Assembly: GCA_963666895.2 (NCBI GenBank)
Contig: CAXXNS010000016.1
Coordinates: 62,001-126,000 of the forward strand
Length of the DNA stretch: 64,000 bases
Direction: 5' to 3'
From: G963666895 sp963666895
Lineage (GTDB): Bacteria; Desulfobacterota; Desulfovibrionia; Desulfovibrionales; Desulfovibrionaceae
The notes below the pieces were generated by a model. That model made no database searches, was not told the DNA's origin, and saw only the letters and a program-made list of their open reading frames with translations. Shown here piece after piece: positions 26,740-36,115 of the stretch (within the stretch, counting starts at the first letter, position 1; each line of letters starts with the position of its first letter). Made by a program: the position numbers and the translations under genes.

Positions 26740-27867
26740 ATGCCTCCATCCCCCCCCGTCCCGCCTGAAGACGACCTCATGGACCTCGAGGAGCTTGTCG
26801 ACGACACGGCCAAGGCCAAGAAGCAGGGCCTGGAGCCGGACAGCGTGGACATGAGCTTCGAACAGGAACTCGAGGAACTCTTTTCCGAAGACCTGGCCTC
26901 CGAGGAAGAGGAGGAAGACGCCCTGCCTCTTGAAGACGAGGCCGAAGGCTCGGTGGAGGATGCCGAGGACGAGCTGCTGCTCGGCGAGGACGACGAGGAC
27001 AACGGCTCCATGATCCTGGAGGACATGGCCGAGGAAGAGTCCGAGGCCGCGGAAACGGCGGAGGAGGAAGAGGACGAGCTCCCCCTGGACCTGGACGACC
27101 TGGCCCAGGAAGAACCCATTCTGGAAGAGCCCGAAGCCGAGGCCGAAGGGGACGAGGACCTGGACGCCCTGCTCCTCGATGAGGTGGCGGACGAGGTGGC
27201 GGACGAGGCCCCCGAAGAAGTCGTGGAAGAGGTCGTCGACGAGATCGAGGACCTGACCGCGGACATGGTGGTGGACGAGGCCCCCGAAGCCGAGGCCGAG
27301 GCCGAAGGGGACGAGAACCTGGACGCCCTGCTCCTGGACGAGGTCGCCGACGAAGCCCCGGACCAGTCCCTGTCCGACGAGGCCGACGCCCTGGCCGCCG
27401 AGCTGGCCGAAGACGTTTCCGAAGAAGATGCCGCCGGCGCGGACCTGGATGCCGACGACCTGGACGCCCTGCTGGACGCGGGCGACGAGGCCACGGCCGA
27501 CGAATCCCCCGAAGCCGACGACCTGGCCGAAGAGGTGGCCGGGCTGCCCGGGGAAGACGAAGGCGTGGACGAAAACATCGAGAAGATGCTCGACGAGGTG
27601 GAGTTCGACGCCGACGACCTGACCCTGCCCGAAGACCTGGGCGAGAAGCTGGACGAGGATCTGTCCGAAGCGGACATGGACGTGGACGCCCTGCTGTCCG
27701 AGGGCGGCGACCAGGACTACGAGGCCCGCATCGCCGCCCTGGAGAACCGGGTGGCCGAGCTGGAGGACACCCTGGCCAACAGGCTTGAGGAGCTGGTTCC
27801 CCAGGAGGCGGCCCGCATCATCCGCGAGGAGATCGCGGCCCTGGCCCAGGAATTGGGCGAAGACTAG
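26740..27867 (+). CDS. Very acidic repeat protein with C-terminal coiled coil
   Basis: I do not recognise a named family. The 375-residue protein is dominated by Glu, Asp, Ala and Leu. It repeats the units GDEDLDALLLDEVADE, GDENLDALLLDEVADE and DADDLDALLDAGDEA across residues 130-250. The last 60 residues differ: a heptad-like coiled coil (YEARIAALENRVAELEDTL) and the helix LVPQEAARIIREEIAALAQ. That end resembles the C-terminal oligomerisation helices of PopZ-type pole-organising proteins, which also have long acidic linkers. The likeness is by eye only. It begins 24 bases after the cytochrome terminator, with GGGAGAG before the ATG, so it needs its own promoter or readthrough. Confidence 0.6.
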   Translation: MPPSPPVPPEDDLMDLEELVDDTAKAKKQGLEPDSVDMSFEQELEELFSEDLASEEEEEDALPLEDEAEGSVEDAEDELLLGEDDEDNGSMILEDMAEEESEAAETAEEEEDELPLDLDDLAQEEPILEEPEAEAEGDEDLDALLLDEVADEVADEAPEEVVEEVVDEIEDLTADMVVDEAPEAEAEAEGDENLDALLLDEVADEAPDQSLSDEADALAAELAEDVSEEDAAGADLDADDLDALLDAGDEATADESPEADDLAEEVAGLPGEDEGVDENIEKMLDEVEFDADDLTLPEDLGEKLDEDLSEADMDVDALLSEGGDQDYEARIAALENRVAELEDTLANRLEELVPQEAARIIREEIAALAQELGED

Positions 27868-27890
27868 ATTTCAATCGCTACGCACCAACC

Positions 27891-27925
27891 GGGCCCGCCC
27901 TCCTCTGGAGCGCGGGCCCTTGTTC
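27891..27925 (+). terminator. Terminator-like hairpin after the acidic protein gene
   Basis: GGGCCCGC (27891) pairs with GCGGGCCC (27912) around a 13-base loop and is followed by TTGTTCT. Confidence 0.6.
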
Positions 27926-27998
27926 TGGCTCGACGAGGCACGCGGCCTCGTGCTATGAGGCGCAAAAAACGGAAGGGGCTTTCTGGTCTCCTCCGATT

Positions 27999-28057
27999 CC
28001 CGCCCGGCGCTTTTGCACCACGTCGGTCAAGGCCATTTCCCACGGGCGGGTTTTTTT
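27999..28057 (+). terminator. Long-loop hairpin with T tract before the small conserved gene
   Basis: CCCGCCCG (27999) pairs with CGGGCGGG (28043) across 36 bases and runs into seven T. It could be a terminator or an attenuator of the gene beginning at 28096. Confidence 0.45.
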
Positions 28058-28095
28058 CATGGGGCGCGGTCCCCCGACAGCGACGGAGGAAAATC

Positions 28096-28266
28096 TTGGA
28101 CAAGATCGACAAGCACGCCCTGCAGGTGGCCAAGGAAGTGGTCATCAAGTTCATCGAGGTGGGCCGCATCTCGCCCAACAACTTCGGCGAGATCTTCGCG
28201 GAGATTTACAACAGCGTCCTGGACACCGTGGCCGCCTCGGCGTCCGAGGACGAGGACGGGGACTAG
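28096..28266 (+). CDS. Small conserved hypothetical protein
   Basis: This 56-residue soluble protein (MDKIDKHALQVAKEVVIKFI at its start) has two probable helices, with the segment EVGRISPNNFGEIFAEIYNSV between, and a strongly acidic end (SEDEDGD). I do not know its function. The start is TTG at 28096 with GGAGG six bases before it. The frame is open further upstream, but that part is a proline- and arginine-rich translation of an intergenic hairpin region and is unlikely to be used. It ends three bases before the methyltransferase start and so is probably cotranscribed with ubiE/menG. Confidence 0.65.
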   Translation: MDKIDKHALQVAKEVVIKFIEVGRISPNNFGEIFAEIYNSVLDTVAASASEDEDGD

Positions 28267-28269
28267 CCC

Positions 28270-29046
28270 GTGGCCGAACCGGGCCCGCCCAGGGAACCGG
28301 AGCGCGACCAAGACGCCCACGGACAGCGGGTGGCGGCCATGTTCGGCCGCATCGCCCCGTTCTACGACTTCCTGAACCACGCCCTGTCCCTGGGCCAGGA
28401 CATCCGCTGGCGCAGGGCCCTGGTGCGGGCCGTGGCCCCCGAGGGCGTCGTGCTCAAGCGCGGCAACCTGGTCATGGACCTGGCCGCGGGCACCCTGGAC
28501 GTGTCCCGGGGCCTGGCCAGGCGATATCCGGGCCTGCGCGTGGCCGCCCTGGACTTCGCCCTGCCCATGCTGGCCCGGGGCGCGTCCCGCAAGCTGAAGC
28601 ACGGGCTGGCCGCCCGCGTGCACCCGGTCCAGGCCGACGGCCGTCACCTGCCCCTGCCCGACCAATGCCTGGACGGGGCGACCATCGCCTTCGGCATCCG
28701 CAACATCCTGCCCCGGGAAGACTGCTGGGCCGAGGTGCTGCGCTGCCTCAAGCCCGGGGCCAGGTTCGCGGTGCTGGAGTTCGGCACGGGCAAGAAGCGG
28801 GTCTGGCGCGGGCTGTACAACTTCTACCTGAGTCGGCTGCTGCCCTTTATCGGCAAAATGGTGTCCAAGGACCCGGGTGCGTACCGCTACCTGGCCGAGA
28901 CCATCAAGGCCTTTCCGCACGAGGAGGCCCTGGCCGAGGAGATGCGCCGGGCCGGATTCGAGGACGTGACGTACCGGCCCATGACCTCGGGCATCGTGTT
29001 CCTGCACGTGGGCCGGAAGGGGATCGGGAAAGGGACCGGGGAATGA
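28270..29046 (+). CDS. menG: Demethylmenaquinone methyltransferase (UbiE/MenG family)
   Basis: The enzyme methylates demethylmenaquinone with SAM in the last step of menaquinone synthesis. The 258-residue protein has the family segments MFGRIAPFYDFLNHALS, the SAM-binding VMDLAAGTLDVSRGL and FGIRNIL, and the late SKDPGAYRYLAETIKAFP. The start is read as GTG at 28270; an ATG at 28339 (the MFGRIAPF methionine) is a shorter alternative. Other menaquinone genes (mqnB, prenyl synthase) lie within 3 kb. The C-terminal KGIGKGTGE is an unremarkable basic tail. The gene converges on a DUF2065 gene with one base between stops. Confidence 0.9.
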   Translation: MAEPGPPREPERDQDAHGQRVAAMFGRIAPFYDFLNHALSLGQDIRWRRALVRAVAPEGVVLKRGNLVMDLAAGTLDVSRGLARRYPGLRVAALDFALPMLARGASRKLKHGLAARVHPVQADGRHLPLPDQCLDGATIAFGIRNILPREDCWAEVLRCLKPGARFAVLEFGTGKKRVWRGLYNFYLSRLLPFIGKMVSKDPGAYRYLAETIKAFPHEEALAEEMRRAGFEDVTYRPMTSGIVFLHVGRKGIGKGTGE

Positions 29047-29047
29047 C

Positions 29048-29245
29048 TCAGGGACGGACCAGCATGATGACCAGCAGGCCCACGGCCACGGCGGAGAGGC
29101 CCATGAGGCGGATGCTGCCCGGCTTGCGTTCGGACAAAAGGGCCAGTATGCGGGGCATGCGCTCGGCGAACAGGAAATACATCAGTCCTTCAAGCACGAA
29201 GGCCAGGCCGAGGGCGGTGATGAAGAGCTTCCAGTCGATGTTCAT
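29048..29245 (-). CDS. DUF2065 small membrane protein
   Basis: This 65-residue protein has two membrane spans (about 7-26 and 46-63) and the family pattern ALGLAFVLEGLMYFLFAERMP followed by a short basic loop. DUF2065 (YjeT-like) proteins are found across proteobacteria and have no established role. It is the only minus-strand gene between 16 kb and 41 kb. It is divergent from the nucleotide-sugar dehydrogenase gene. Confidence 0.82.
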   Translation of the reverse strand: MNIDWKLFITALGLAFVLEGLMYFLFAERMPRILALLSERKPGSIRLMGLSAVAVGLLVIMLVRP

Positions 29246-29299
29246 GGCAACCAGTTACCCGGGCCGGACGGCCTTGTCCACCCGAAGGATAGAGACGCT

Positions 29300-30625
<1,326 letters not shown>

Positions 30626-30638
30626 CCCCTTCCCGCCC

Positions 30639-31385
30639 ATGATCGCCCTCATCTTCGCCACGGACAAGGAACTGACCGCCGCCCTGGGACCCCTGGGCGC
30701 ACCCCGGGTGCGCCGCGGCGAGGCCGAGGCCTGGGAACACGGCGGCCGCGACTGGCTGGTCGGGGTGTCGGGCGTGGGCCTGGTCAACGCCGGGCTGCTC
30801 ACGGGCGGGGCCCTGGCCCGCTTCGAGTTGGAGGGCGTGGCCGCCCTGGGCCTGGCCGGGAGCTTCGACCTGGAGCGGCTGCCCCTGGGCGGGCTGACCC
30901 TGGTGCGCTGGGAGATCTGGCCCGAGTACGGCCTGGGGCCGGAGGAGAGCTTTTCCGACGATTGTGCGCCCGGCCCGGCCGACCCCCGCGCCCTGGGCTT
31001 TCCCCTGGGGCGGCTGCCGGGCGGCGAGCGCGTCTGGGACCGGGTGGACCACCCGCCGGACGCGGCCCTGCGCGCCCTGAACCTGGGGTTCGACCCGTCC
31101 TGGCCCTGGTCCGTGGGGCTGAGCGTGTCCACGGTGACCGCCAACCCGGACCGGGCCGAGGCCCTGCAAGACGCCTGCGGACAGGGCGACGCGCCCCTGA
31201 TCGAAAACATGGAGGGCTTCGCCCCGGCCCTGGCCTGCTCGCTGGCCGGTCTGCCGTTCGTGGAGCTGCGGGCCGTGTCCAACCTGACCGGCTCCCGGAG
31301 TCCCGGGCACTGGGACCTGGACAAGGGGCTCGAGGCCCTGGGCCAGGGAGCCCGGCGCCTTTTGTCCGGTGCGGGAACCGACTGA
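30639..31385 (+). CDS. mqnB: Futalosine hydrolase
   Basis: MqnB cleaves futalosine to hypoxanthine and dehypoxanthine futalosine in the alternative menaquinone pathway. The 248-residue protein has the nucleoside phosphorylase/hydrolase fold with GVSGVGLVNAGL, LGLAGSF, the IENMEGFAPALAC segment that contacts the ribose, and LRAVSNLTGSR. These are the MqnB versions of the MTA/SAH nucleosidase motifs. Its presence implies the futalosine route, not the MenF route, in this organism. A prenyl synthase follows after 59 bases. Confidence 0.9.
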   Translation: MIALIFATDKELTAALGPLGAPRVRRGEAEAWEHGGRDWLVGVSGVGLVNAGLLTGGALARFELEGVAALGLAGSFDLERLPLGGLTLVRWEIWPEYGLGPEESFSDDCAPGPADPRALGFPLGRLPGGERVWDRVDHPPDAALRALNLGFDPSWPWSVGLSVSTVTANPDRAEALQDACGQGDAPLIENMEGFAPALACSLAGLPFVELRAVSNLTGSRSPGHWDLDKGLEALGQGARRLLSGAGTD

Positions 31386-31444
31386 GGACGCAACCAGAAA
31401 CCGCTTGCACCCGACCCTGAAATGCTGAACTATAGATTTCTGCC

Positions 31445-32413
31445 ATGAAGGAACTTCTCGCCTATTTTGACCGCGAACTGCCGGGCGTGAACAGCGCCCT
31501 GGAGGCGGAGTGCGACGGCCTGAACGGGCTGGTGCGCGACGTGGCCAAGCACAGCGTGCTCTCGGGCGGCAAGCGCATCCGGCCCATGCTGGTCATCCTC
31601 ACGGCCCGCTGCCTGGGCCACGCGGGCGACGGGCTGGTGCCCCTGGCCTGCGCCCTGGAGATGCTCCATTCGGCCACCCTGCTGCACGACGACATCCTGG
31701 ACGGCGCCGAGCTTCGCCGGAACAGGAAGGCGGCCCACCTGGTCTTCGGCACCACCGAGACCATCCTGGCCGGGGACGTGCTCCTGGCCCTGTCCAACCA
31801 GCTGGGCGCGCGCTACGACAAGCCCCGCGTCAGCTGGCTCCTGGCCCAGGGCATCATGCACACGGCCGAAGGCGAGATCATGGAGATCGAGGCCCTGTCC
31901 GACCCGGAGATGGACCGGGGCCGATACATGGACATCATCATCGGCAAGACCGCCCGGCTCATCGAGACCGCCTGCCGCTGCGGCGCGGCCGTGGCCGGGG
32001 TGGACCGGTCCGTGGAGGACACGGCCGGGGACTACGGCCTGAACCTGGGCATCGCCTTCCAGCTGGTGGACGACGCCCTGGACTACGTGTCCCCGTCCGA
32101 GGTCATGGGCAAGCCCGAGGGCGGCGACCTCAAGGAAGGCAAGGTCACCCTGCCCCTGCTCCTGCTCCTGGAGGACATGGGCCGCACCGAGGCCGAGGCC
32201 CTGCTGGCCCGGCTCAGGCAGCGCCGCCTGACCCCGGAGGAGCAGGCCGACGTGGTCCGGCAGGTGGTCGAGGGCGGCCACGCCGAGGCCACACGGCAGG
32301 TGGCCGCGGACTACGTGGCCCAGGCCCGCGCCGCCCTGGACGCCCTGCCCGACACCCCGGAACGCCTTGTCCTGGACCAGGCCGCCGACTACGTACTGAA
32401 CCGAAAGAAATAA
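31445..32413 (+). CDS. Polyprenyl diphosphate synthase (menaquinone side chain)
   Basis: The 322-residue trans-prenyltransferase has the two aspartate-rich motifs LLHDDILDGAELRR and FQLVDDALDYVS, plus GGKRIRPML for isopentenyl diphosphate. It extends allylic diphosphates and belongs to the octaprenyl/heptaprenyl synthase branch. With mqnB and menG close by, it most likely makes the menaquinone tail. Chain length cannot be read safely from the sequence. Confidence 0.9.
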   Translation: MKELLAYFDRELPGVNSALEAECDGLNGLVRDVAKHSVLSGGKRIRPMLVILTARCLGHAGDGLVPLACALEMLHSATLLHDDILDGAELRRNRKAAHLVFGTTETILAGDVLLALSNQLGARYDKPRVSWLLAQGIMHTAEGEIMEIEALSDPEMDRGRYMDIIIGKTARLIETACRCGAAVAGVDRSVEDTAGDYGLNLGIAFQLVDDALDYVSPSEVMGKPEGGDLKEGKVTLPLLLLLEDMGRTEAEALLARLRQRRLTPEEQADVVRQVVEGGHAEATRQVAADYVAQARAALDALPDTPERLVLDQAADYVLNRKK

Positions 32414-32442
32414 CCCCGCTGAAACCGCCCAGGAGGCACCCC

Positions 32443-35400
32443 ATGTCCCAGGCCACCCCCCTCCACCGAATCGAGGTCGCGCTCAAGCCGAACGTCCGGG
32501 ACACCCTGGGGGAAAAGGCGGCCCGCAAGATCAAGAGCGAGCTGGGCATCGAGGTGGGCCCGGTGCGCATCATCAAGACCTTCACCGTGGAGGGGTTGAA
32601 CCAGGCCCAGGTGTCCACCCTGCTGGCCGAGGGCGCGCTCCACGACCCGGTGCTCCACCAGGCCGACACCAAGCCCCTGGCCCACGGCTTCGACTGGAAC
32701 CTGGAAGTGGGCTTTCGGCCCGGGGTCACGGACAACGAGGGCCGCACGGCCAAGGAGACCGTGAACCTGGTGCTGGGCCTGGACAAGGCGGCGGCCGAGT
32801 CCGTGCGGGTCTACACCTCCACCCAATACCTGCTCTCCGGCGTGTCCGACGAAAAGAGCGTGGCCCGCATCGGCCGCGACCTGTTCGCCAACGAGCTCAT
32901 CCAGCGCTACGAGTACAAGTCTTCTGCCCAGTGGGCCAAACAGCCCGGGTTCGAGGCCAAGGCGGCCAAGGTCACGGGCCAGGCCAGCGACGAGGTGGCC
33001 ACCATCCCCCTGTCGAGCATGAGCGACCAGGAGCTGGCGGCCTTTTCCCGGGACAACACCCTGGCCCTGTCCCTGACCGAGATGCACGCCATCCGCGACT
33101 ATTTCACGCGGCCCGAGGTGCGGGCCAGGCGCAGGGACATGGGCCTGCCCGAGACCGATCCCACGGACGCGGAGATCGAGGTCCTGGCCCAGACCTGGTC
33201 CGAGCACTGCAAGCACAAGATCTTCAACGCCCGCATCGACTACGACAACGCGGAGACCGGCCAGCGCTCCGTGGTGGACTCCCTGTTCAAGACCTACATC
33301 CAGGGCTCCACGGCCGCCATCCGCAAGGTCAAGGCCGACAGCCCCACCGGCGACTACTGCTTGTCCGTGTTCAAGGACAATGCGGGCGTGATCAAATTTT
33401 CCGACGACCTGTCCATCTGCGTGAAGATGGAGACCCACAACTCGCCCTCGGCCCTGGACCCCTACGGCGGGGCCCTGACCGGCATCGTGGGCGTGAACCG
33501 CGACCCCATGGGCACGGGACTGGGGGCCAACCTGATCTGCAACACCGACGTGTTCTGCTTCGCCTCGCCCTTTTACCAGGGCGAGCTGCCGCCCAGGCTG
33601 CTGCACCCGCGCCGAGTGTTCGAGGGCGTGCGCGAGGGCGTGGAGCACGGGGGCAACAAGTCCGGCATTCCCACGGTCAACGGCTCCGTGGTCTTCCACG
33701 AGCGCTACCTGGGCAAGCCCCTGGTCTACTGCGGCACGGTGGGCTCCATGCCCGCCTTGATCCACGGCCGCCCGAGCCACGAGAAAAAGGCTGAGGTCGG
33801 GGACGCCATCGTCATGACCGGCGGCCGCATCGGCAAGGACGGCATCCACGGCGCCACCTTCTCGTCCGAAGAGCTGCACGAGGGCAGCCCGGCCACGGCC
33901 GTGCAGATCGGCGACCCCATCACCCAGCGCAAGATGTACGACTTCCTCATGCGCGCCCGGGACATGGGCCTGTACAACGCCATCACGGACAACGGCGCGG
34001 GCGGCCTGTCCTCCAGCGTGGGCGAGACGGCCCAGGACTGCGGCGGGTTCGACATGGACCTGAAGCGCGCCCCGCTCAAGTACGACGGGCTCCAGCCCTG
34101 GGAGATCCTCATCTCCGAGGCCCAGGAGCGCATGTCCCTGGCCGTGCCCCAGGAAAAACTCGGCACCTTCCTGGACCTGGCCAAGGAGATGGACGTGGAG
34201 GCCACGGTGCTCGGCACGTTCGACGACTCGGGCCTGTACCTGGTGCGCTACGGCGACAAGGTGGTCACCTGCCTGGACATGGACTTTCTGCACGAGGGCG
34301 TGCCCCAGATGGAATTGTCCGCGCGCTGGGAGCGGCCCGCCACGGGCGACGCACAGATTCCGGAGGCCGAAGATCAGGCCGGGCTGCTCACGCGCATGCT
34401 GGCCCGGCTCAACATCTGCTCCAAGGAATATCTCATCCGCCAGTACGACCACGAGGTCCAGGGCGGCAGCGCGGTCAAGCCCCTGGTGGGCCCGGAGGCC
34501 GACGGCCCGTCCGACGCCGGGGTGCTGCGGCCGGACCTGAAGAGCGCGCGCGGGCTGGTGGTTTCCCACGGCATCTGCCCCAAGTTCTCGGACCTGGACG
34601 CCTACTGGATGATGGCCAACGCAATCGACGAGGCCGTGCGCAACGCCGTGGCCGTGGGCGCGGACCCGGACTACATGGCCGGTGTGGACAACTTCTGCTG
34701 GTGCGACCCGGTCAAGAGCGAGTCCACTCCGGACGGGGAGTACAAGCTGGCCCAGCTGGTGCGGGCCAACCGGGCCCTAGCCCACTTCTGCCAGGGCTAC
34801 GGGGTGCCCTGCGTGTCGGGCAAGGACTCCATGAAGAACGACTACAAGGGCGGCGGGGTCAAGATCTCCATCCCGCCCACGGTGCTCTACTCGGTCATCG
34901 GCGTGGTGCCGGACGTGTCCGCCTGCGTGACCAGCGACTTCAAGAAGCCGGGCCAGGCGGTCTACCTCCTGGGCTTCACCCGGGACGAGCTGGGCGGCAG
35001 CGAGCTGGCCGACGAACTGGGACTGGCCGGGGGCCAGGTTCCCCAGCCCGACCTGTGCACCAACCGCGACCTGTACCGCGCCCTGCACCAGGCCGTGCGC
35101 CAGGGACTGGTCACGGCCTGCCACGACTGCTCGGACGGCGGCCTGGGCGTGGCCCTGGCCGAGATGGCCCTGGGCGGCCGCCTGGGTGCGGCCATCGACC
35201 TGGACAAGGTTCCGGCCCAGGCCGGGCTGACCACCACGGCCCTGCTCTACTCCGAGTCCGCCGGACGGCTGGTGGCCACGGTGCATCAGGACGACGCGGG
35301 CCGGTTCGAGGAGTTGTTCGCCCCACTTCCATGCGCCTATATCGGCCAGGTGTCCGACGGGGCCCAGCTGACCCTGTCACGGGCCGGAGAGACCGTGCTC

Positions 35401-35454
35401 AGGGCCGACGTGGAAGACCTGGCGCGGGCCTTCAAGGCCACGTTGGGCTGGTGA
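32443..35454 (+). CDS. purL: Phosphoribosylformylglycinamidine synthase, PurS-PurL fusion
   Basis: The enzyme converts FGAR to FGAM in purine synthesis. The 1003-residue protein starts with a PurS-like region of about 210 residues (HRIEVALKPNVRDTLGEKA, then GFDWNLEVGFRPGVTDNEGR, perhaps two PurS modules). The PurL body follows, with the histidine motif QTWSEHCKHKIFN, then METHNSPSALDPYGGA and DCSDGGLGVALAEMALGG. There is no glutaminase domain, so a separate PurQ must supply ammonia; none is in the window. The ATG at 32443 follows AGGAGG; the open frame extends upstream only as a shadow of the prenyl synthase gene. Confidence 0.95.
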   Translation: MSQATPLHRIEVALKPNVRDTLGEKAARKIKSELGIEVGPVRIIKTFTVEGLNQAQVSTLLAEGALHDPVLHQADTKPLAHGFDWNLEVGFRPGVTDNEGRTAKETVNLVLGLDKAAAESVRVYTSTQYLLSGVSDEKSVARIGRDLFANELIQRYEYKSSAQWAKQPGFEAKAAKVTGQASDEVATIPLSSMSDQELAAFSRDNTLALSLTEMHAIRDYFTRPEVRARRRDMGLPETDPTDAEIEVLAQTWSEHCKHKIFNARIDYDNAETGQRSVVDSLFKTYIQGSTAAIRKVKADSPTGDYCLSVFKDNAGVIKFSDDLSICVKMETHNSPSALDPYGGALTGIVGVNRDPMGTGLGANLICNTDVFCFASPFYQGELPPRLLHPRRVFEGVREGVEHGGNKSGIPTVNGSVVFHERYLGKPLVYCGTVGSMPALIHGRPSHEKKAEVGDAIVMTGGRIGKDGIHGATFSSEELHEGSPATAVQIGDPITQRKMYDFLMRARDMGLYNAITDNGAGGLSSSVGETAQDCGGFDMDLKRAPLKYDGLQPWEILISEAQERMSLAVPQEKLGTFLDLAKEMDVEATVLGTFDDSGLYLVRYGDKVVTCLDMDFLHEGVPQMELSARWERPATGDAQIPEAEDQAGLLTRMLARLNICSKEYLIRQYDHEVQGGSAVKPLVGPEADGPSDAGVLRPDLKSARGLVVSHGICPKFSDLDAYWMMANAIDEAVRNAVAVGADPDYMAGVDNFCWCDPVKSESTPDGEYKLAQLVRANRALAHFCQGYGVPCVSGKDSMKNDYKGGGVKISIPPTVLYSVIGVVPDVSACVTSDFKKPGQAVYLLGFTRDELGGSELADELGLAGGQVPQPDLCTNRDLYRALHQAVRQGLVTACHDCSDGGLGVALAEMALGGRLGAAIDLDKVPAQAGLTTTALLYSESAGRLVATVHQDDAGRFEELFAPLPCAYIGQVSDGAQLTLSRAGETVLRADVEDLARAFKATLGW

Positions 35455-35624
35455 AAAACCAACCCTTAATGCATCCCATTTGCGCTGAACAGCGCATATT
35501 ATCACGGTTTGTGCTTTACCCCGGCCTAAAAAGTTCGTAAGGTCCGCCCAGAAAAGCACGGGAAGCACCAACGACCCGTTTCGGCGCTTCCAAGGTATTC
35601 GCCTTTCTGGATCGGGGGGATAAT

Positions 35625-36107
35625 ATGCTGACGAAAAGCGCTGTTGTGCGGCTGCTCCTGGCCGCGATTGCAGTCTTGCATTTCCTGGCCTGGATGCCGG
35701 GGCAAGCCCTCACCCAACAAGCTGAATACGTGGGCTCCGAGGTTTGCTCCGACTGTCATCCGGACGAATACGAAAATTTCAAGGCTTATTCCAAAAAAGC
35801 CCATTCCGGCGAATCCGTGAAAATGATGGCCGGGGACCTGACCGACGAGGAACTGGCCGAGTGCTACCACTGCCATACCACGGGCTTCGGACAGCCGGGC
35901 GGGTTCGTCAGCTTCGATGAGACCCCGGACCGGGGCAACGCCGGTTGCGAGGTCTGCCACGGCCCGGGCAGCGAGCACGTGGACGCCTTCGGCGACCCCG
36001 AATACATCAAGGGCGACCTGGACATCACGGACTGCGAATCCTGCCACAATCCGGAACGGGTGGCCGCCTTCGACTACAAGCCGCTGATCTTCGGCGGGGC
36101 GCACTAG
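35625..36107 (+). CDS. Tetraheme cytochrome c (c554-like), secreted
   Basis: The 160-residue protein has a signal peptide (residues 1-30, MPGQALTQQ region) and four heme-binding motifs: CSDCH (41-45), CYHCH (80-84), CEVCH (108-112) and CESCH (137-141). The segment EYVGSEVCSDCHPDEYENF and the later CHGPGSEHVDAFGDPE match the cytochrome c554 family of periplasmic electron carriers. It is followed eight bases later by a heme-binding chemoreceptor, so the two probably form a redox-sensing operon. The 170-base leader holds a TGCGCTG hairpin at 35481-35496 and no clear promoter. Confidence 0.9.
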   Translation: MLTKSAVVRLLLAAIAVLHFLAWMPGQALTQQAEYVGSEVCSDCHPDEYENFKAYSKKAHSGESVKMMAGDLTDEELAECYHCHTTGFGQPGGFVSFDETPDRGNAGCEVCHGPGSEHVDAFGDPEYIKGDLDITDCESCHNPERVAAFDYKPLIFGGAH

Positions 36108-36115
36108 GAGGGACC

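Noticed and set aside
35455..35624. Possible c-di-GMP (GEMM) riboswitch before the tetraheme cytochrome
   Set aside because: Such switches precede cytochrome genes in related bacteria, but the conserved GEMM core and its tetraloop pattern were not found; only a short TGCGCTG hairpin is present.
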